Assembly (NCBI GenBank): GCA_945492685.1
Contig: CALYUZ010000061.1
Location: forward strand, 1 to 5,965
Source of the DNA: an uncultured Methanomassiliicoccaceae archaeon
Lineage (GTDB): Archaea; Thermoplasmatota; Thermoplasmata; Methanomassiliicoccales; Methanomethylophilaceae
Length of the DNA stretch: 5,965 nt
Direction of reading: 5' to 3'
The notes below the pieces were generated by a model. That model made no database searches. It saw nothing but the letters and a program-made list of their open reading frames with translations, and was not told the DNA's origin. Made by a program: the position numbers and the translations under genes. Shown here in pieces: positions 5,307 to 5,965 of this stretch (its first letter is position 1; every line of letters begins with the position of its first letter).

Positions 5307-5965
5307 GAACACGTTTCCAATACATGGAGACCATCCTGACCGTCGTATGCGACGACGGGATGGAATCCCACATACCCGAAGGGGTCTTCGAGGCGCGGTC
5401 GATCGTTGAGAGGAAGATCGCGGAGGACCCCTTCTTCGGGATAACATACGATCCGTATCCGGTCTCGGAAAGAGATGATCCGCTGATACAGAGGATGTGC
5501 AGGGCATCGGAACTTGCCGGCGTCGGCCCCATGGCAGGTGTCGCTGGAGCGGTCGCACTTCGCACGGCCGAAAAGCTGGTCGAAGCGGGATCGTCTGTGG
5601 CGATAGTGGAGAACGGAGGGGACATCGCATTCCTTTCAAAGAAGCCCTCGGCGATCGGTATATTCGCCGATCACCCGGTTCTGACGGACATGGCGTTCCT
5701 CATGGAATCGGACCACATCACCGGGATCTGCTCTTCATCTAGGACCGTCGGACCCTCGGTCTCCCTAGGGAACAGCAGCATCAGCACAGTGTTCTCGGAC
5801 GACGTCATACTCGCAGACTGCTGCGCGACCGCACTCGGGAACCTTGTGAAGGACGAGGGATCGCTCCAGGGATCCGTGGAGAGGATAGGATCCATCGACG
5901 GTGTGAAGGGTTGCATGGCATGCTGCGGGGACAAGGTGGCGGTGTTCGGTGACATCCCCGAGATA
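5303..5965 (+). CDS. UPF0280/COG2122 family protein, sulfide assimilation partner, C-terminus cut off by the window
   Basis: 221 residues are visible before the right edge; the family is usually around 240-250 residues, so only a short tail should be missing. Family marks are the start MRTRFQYMETIL, GVGPMAGVAGAVA (73-85), VENGGDIAF (102-110) with the Asn-Gly-Gly-Asp also seen in ApbE-like flavin transferases, and ADCCATALGN (171-180). From family knowledge, M. acetivorans MA1715 (COG2122) acts with the COG1900 and NIL-Fer proteins in homocysteine synthesis and matters when sulfide is scarce. Finding all three in one operon supports that role. The ATG overlaps the preceding TGA by 4 nt with no clear Shine-Dalgarno, indicating coupled translation. 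Cysteine is unusually frequent: Cys16, 66, 143, 173, 174, 204, 207 and 208, with CC and CxxCC groupings. Binding to flavin or a metal is possible but not demonstrated here. Confidence 0.87.
   Translation, partial: MRTRFQYMETILTVVCDDGMESHIPEGVFEARSIVERKIAEDPFFGITYDPYPVSERDDPLIQRMCRASELAGVGPMAGVAGAVALRTAEKLVEAGSSVAIVENGGDIAFLSKKPSAIGIFADHPVLTDMAFLMESDHITGICSSSRTVGPSVSLGNSSISTVFSDDVILADCCATALGNLVKDEGSLQGSVERIGSIDGVKGCMACCGDKVAVFGDIPEI

Noticed and set aside
5324..5965. Internal ATG (Met8) as the start of the COG2122 gene
   Set aside because: Residues 1-7 fit the family N-terminus, and the ATGA overlap with the previous gene is a typical coupled start.

Overview
The window reads as part of a methanogenic archaeon's chromosome. 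It carries two divergently transcribed gene sets that face away from a regulatory gap of about 260 bp (3488-3748). The minus-strand set makes the nickel tetrapyrrole coenzyme F430, the prosthetic group of methyl-coenzyme M reductase. The plus-strand set matches the archaeal homocysteine (sulfide assimilation) module. Base composition is fairly GC-rich, AGG is the favoured arginine codon, and all five genes whose ends are visible stop with TGA. A Methanomassiliicoccales-type methanogen would fit, but that placement is an inference; the sequence directly shows only 'methanogen'.

Minus strand, read right to left: cfbC (3487-2711, NifH-like ATPase), cfbA (2704-1916, nickel chelatase, here a fused tandem of two CbiX domains), cfbE (1911-700, Mur-ligase-like F430 synthetase) and cfbD (703 to beyond the left edge, NifD-like catalytic subunit). 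Gaps are 6 nt, 4 nt and a 3-nt overlap, so this is one tight operon. CfbA inserts Ni into sirohydrochlorin. CfbB, which is not in this window, amidates the a and c side chains. CfbC/CfbD reduce the macrocycle with ATP and form the lactam ring. CfbE closes the carbocyclic ring with ATP. The cfbC promoter has a TATA-like box about 27 nt from the ATG, which suggests a leaderless mRNA.

Plus strand, left to right: a COG1900/DUF39 homocysteine biosynthesis protein without CBS domains (3749-4900), a NIL-domain protein with two [4Fe-4S] motifs (4902-5306) and a UPF0280/COG2122 protein (5303 to beyond the right edge). Gaps are 1 nt and a 4-nt ATGA overlap. These are the three families linked to making homocysteine from aspartate semialdehyde and sulfide in methanogens.

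The central gap is rich in symmetry. It holds a 6+6 inverted repeat, a perfect 12-bp palindrome, and two 16-bp dyad units exactly 30 bp apart that share an identical core and show one compensatory base-pair change. These are the best candidates for operators coordinating the two operons. The other main oddities are the two-domain CfbA with both catalytic histidine pairs kept, the absence of cfbB from an otherwise contiguous cluster, and a cysteine-rich COG2122 protein.
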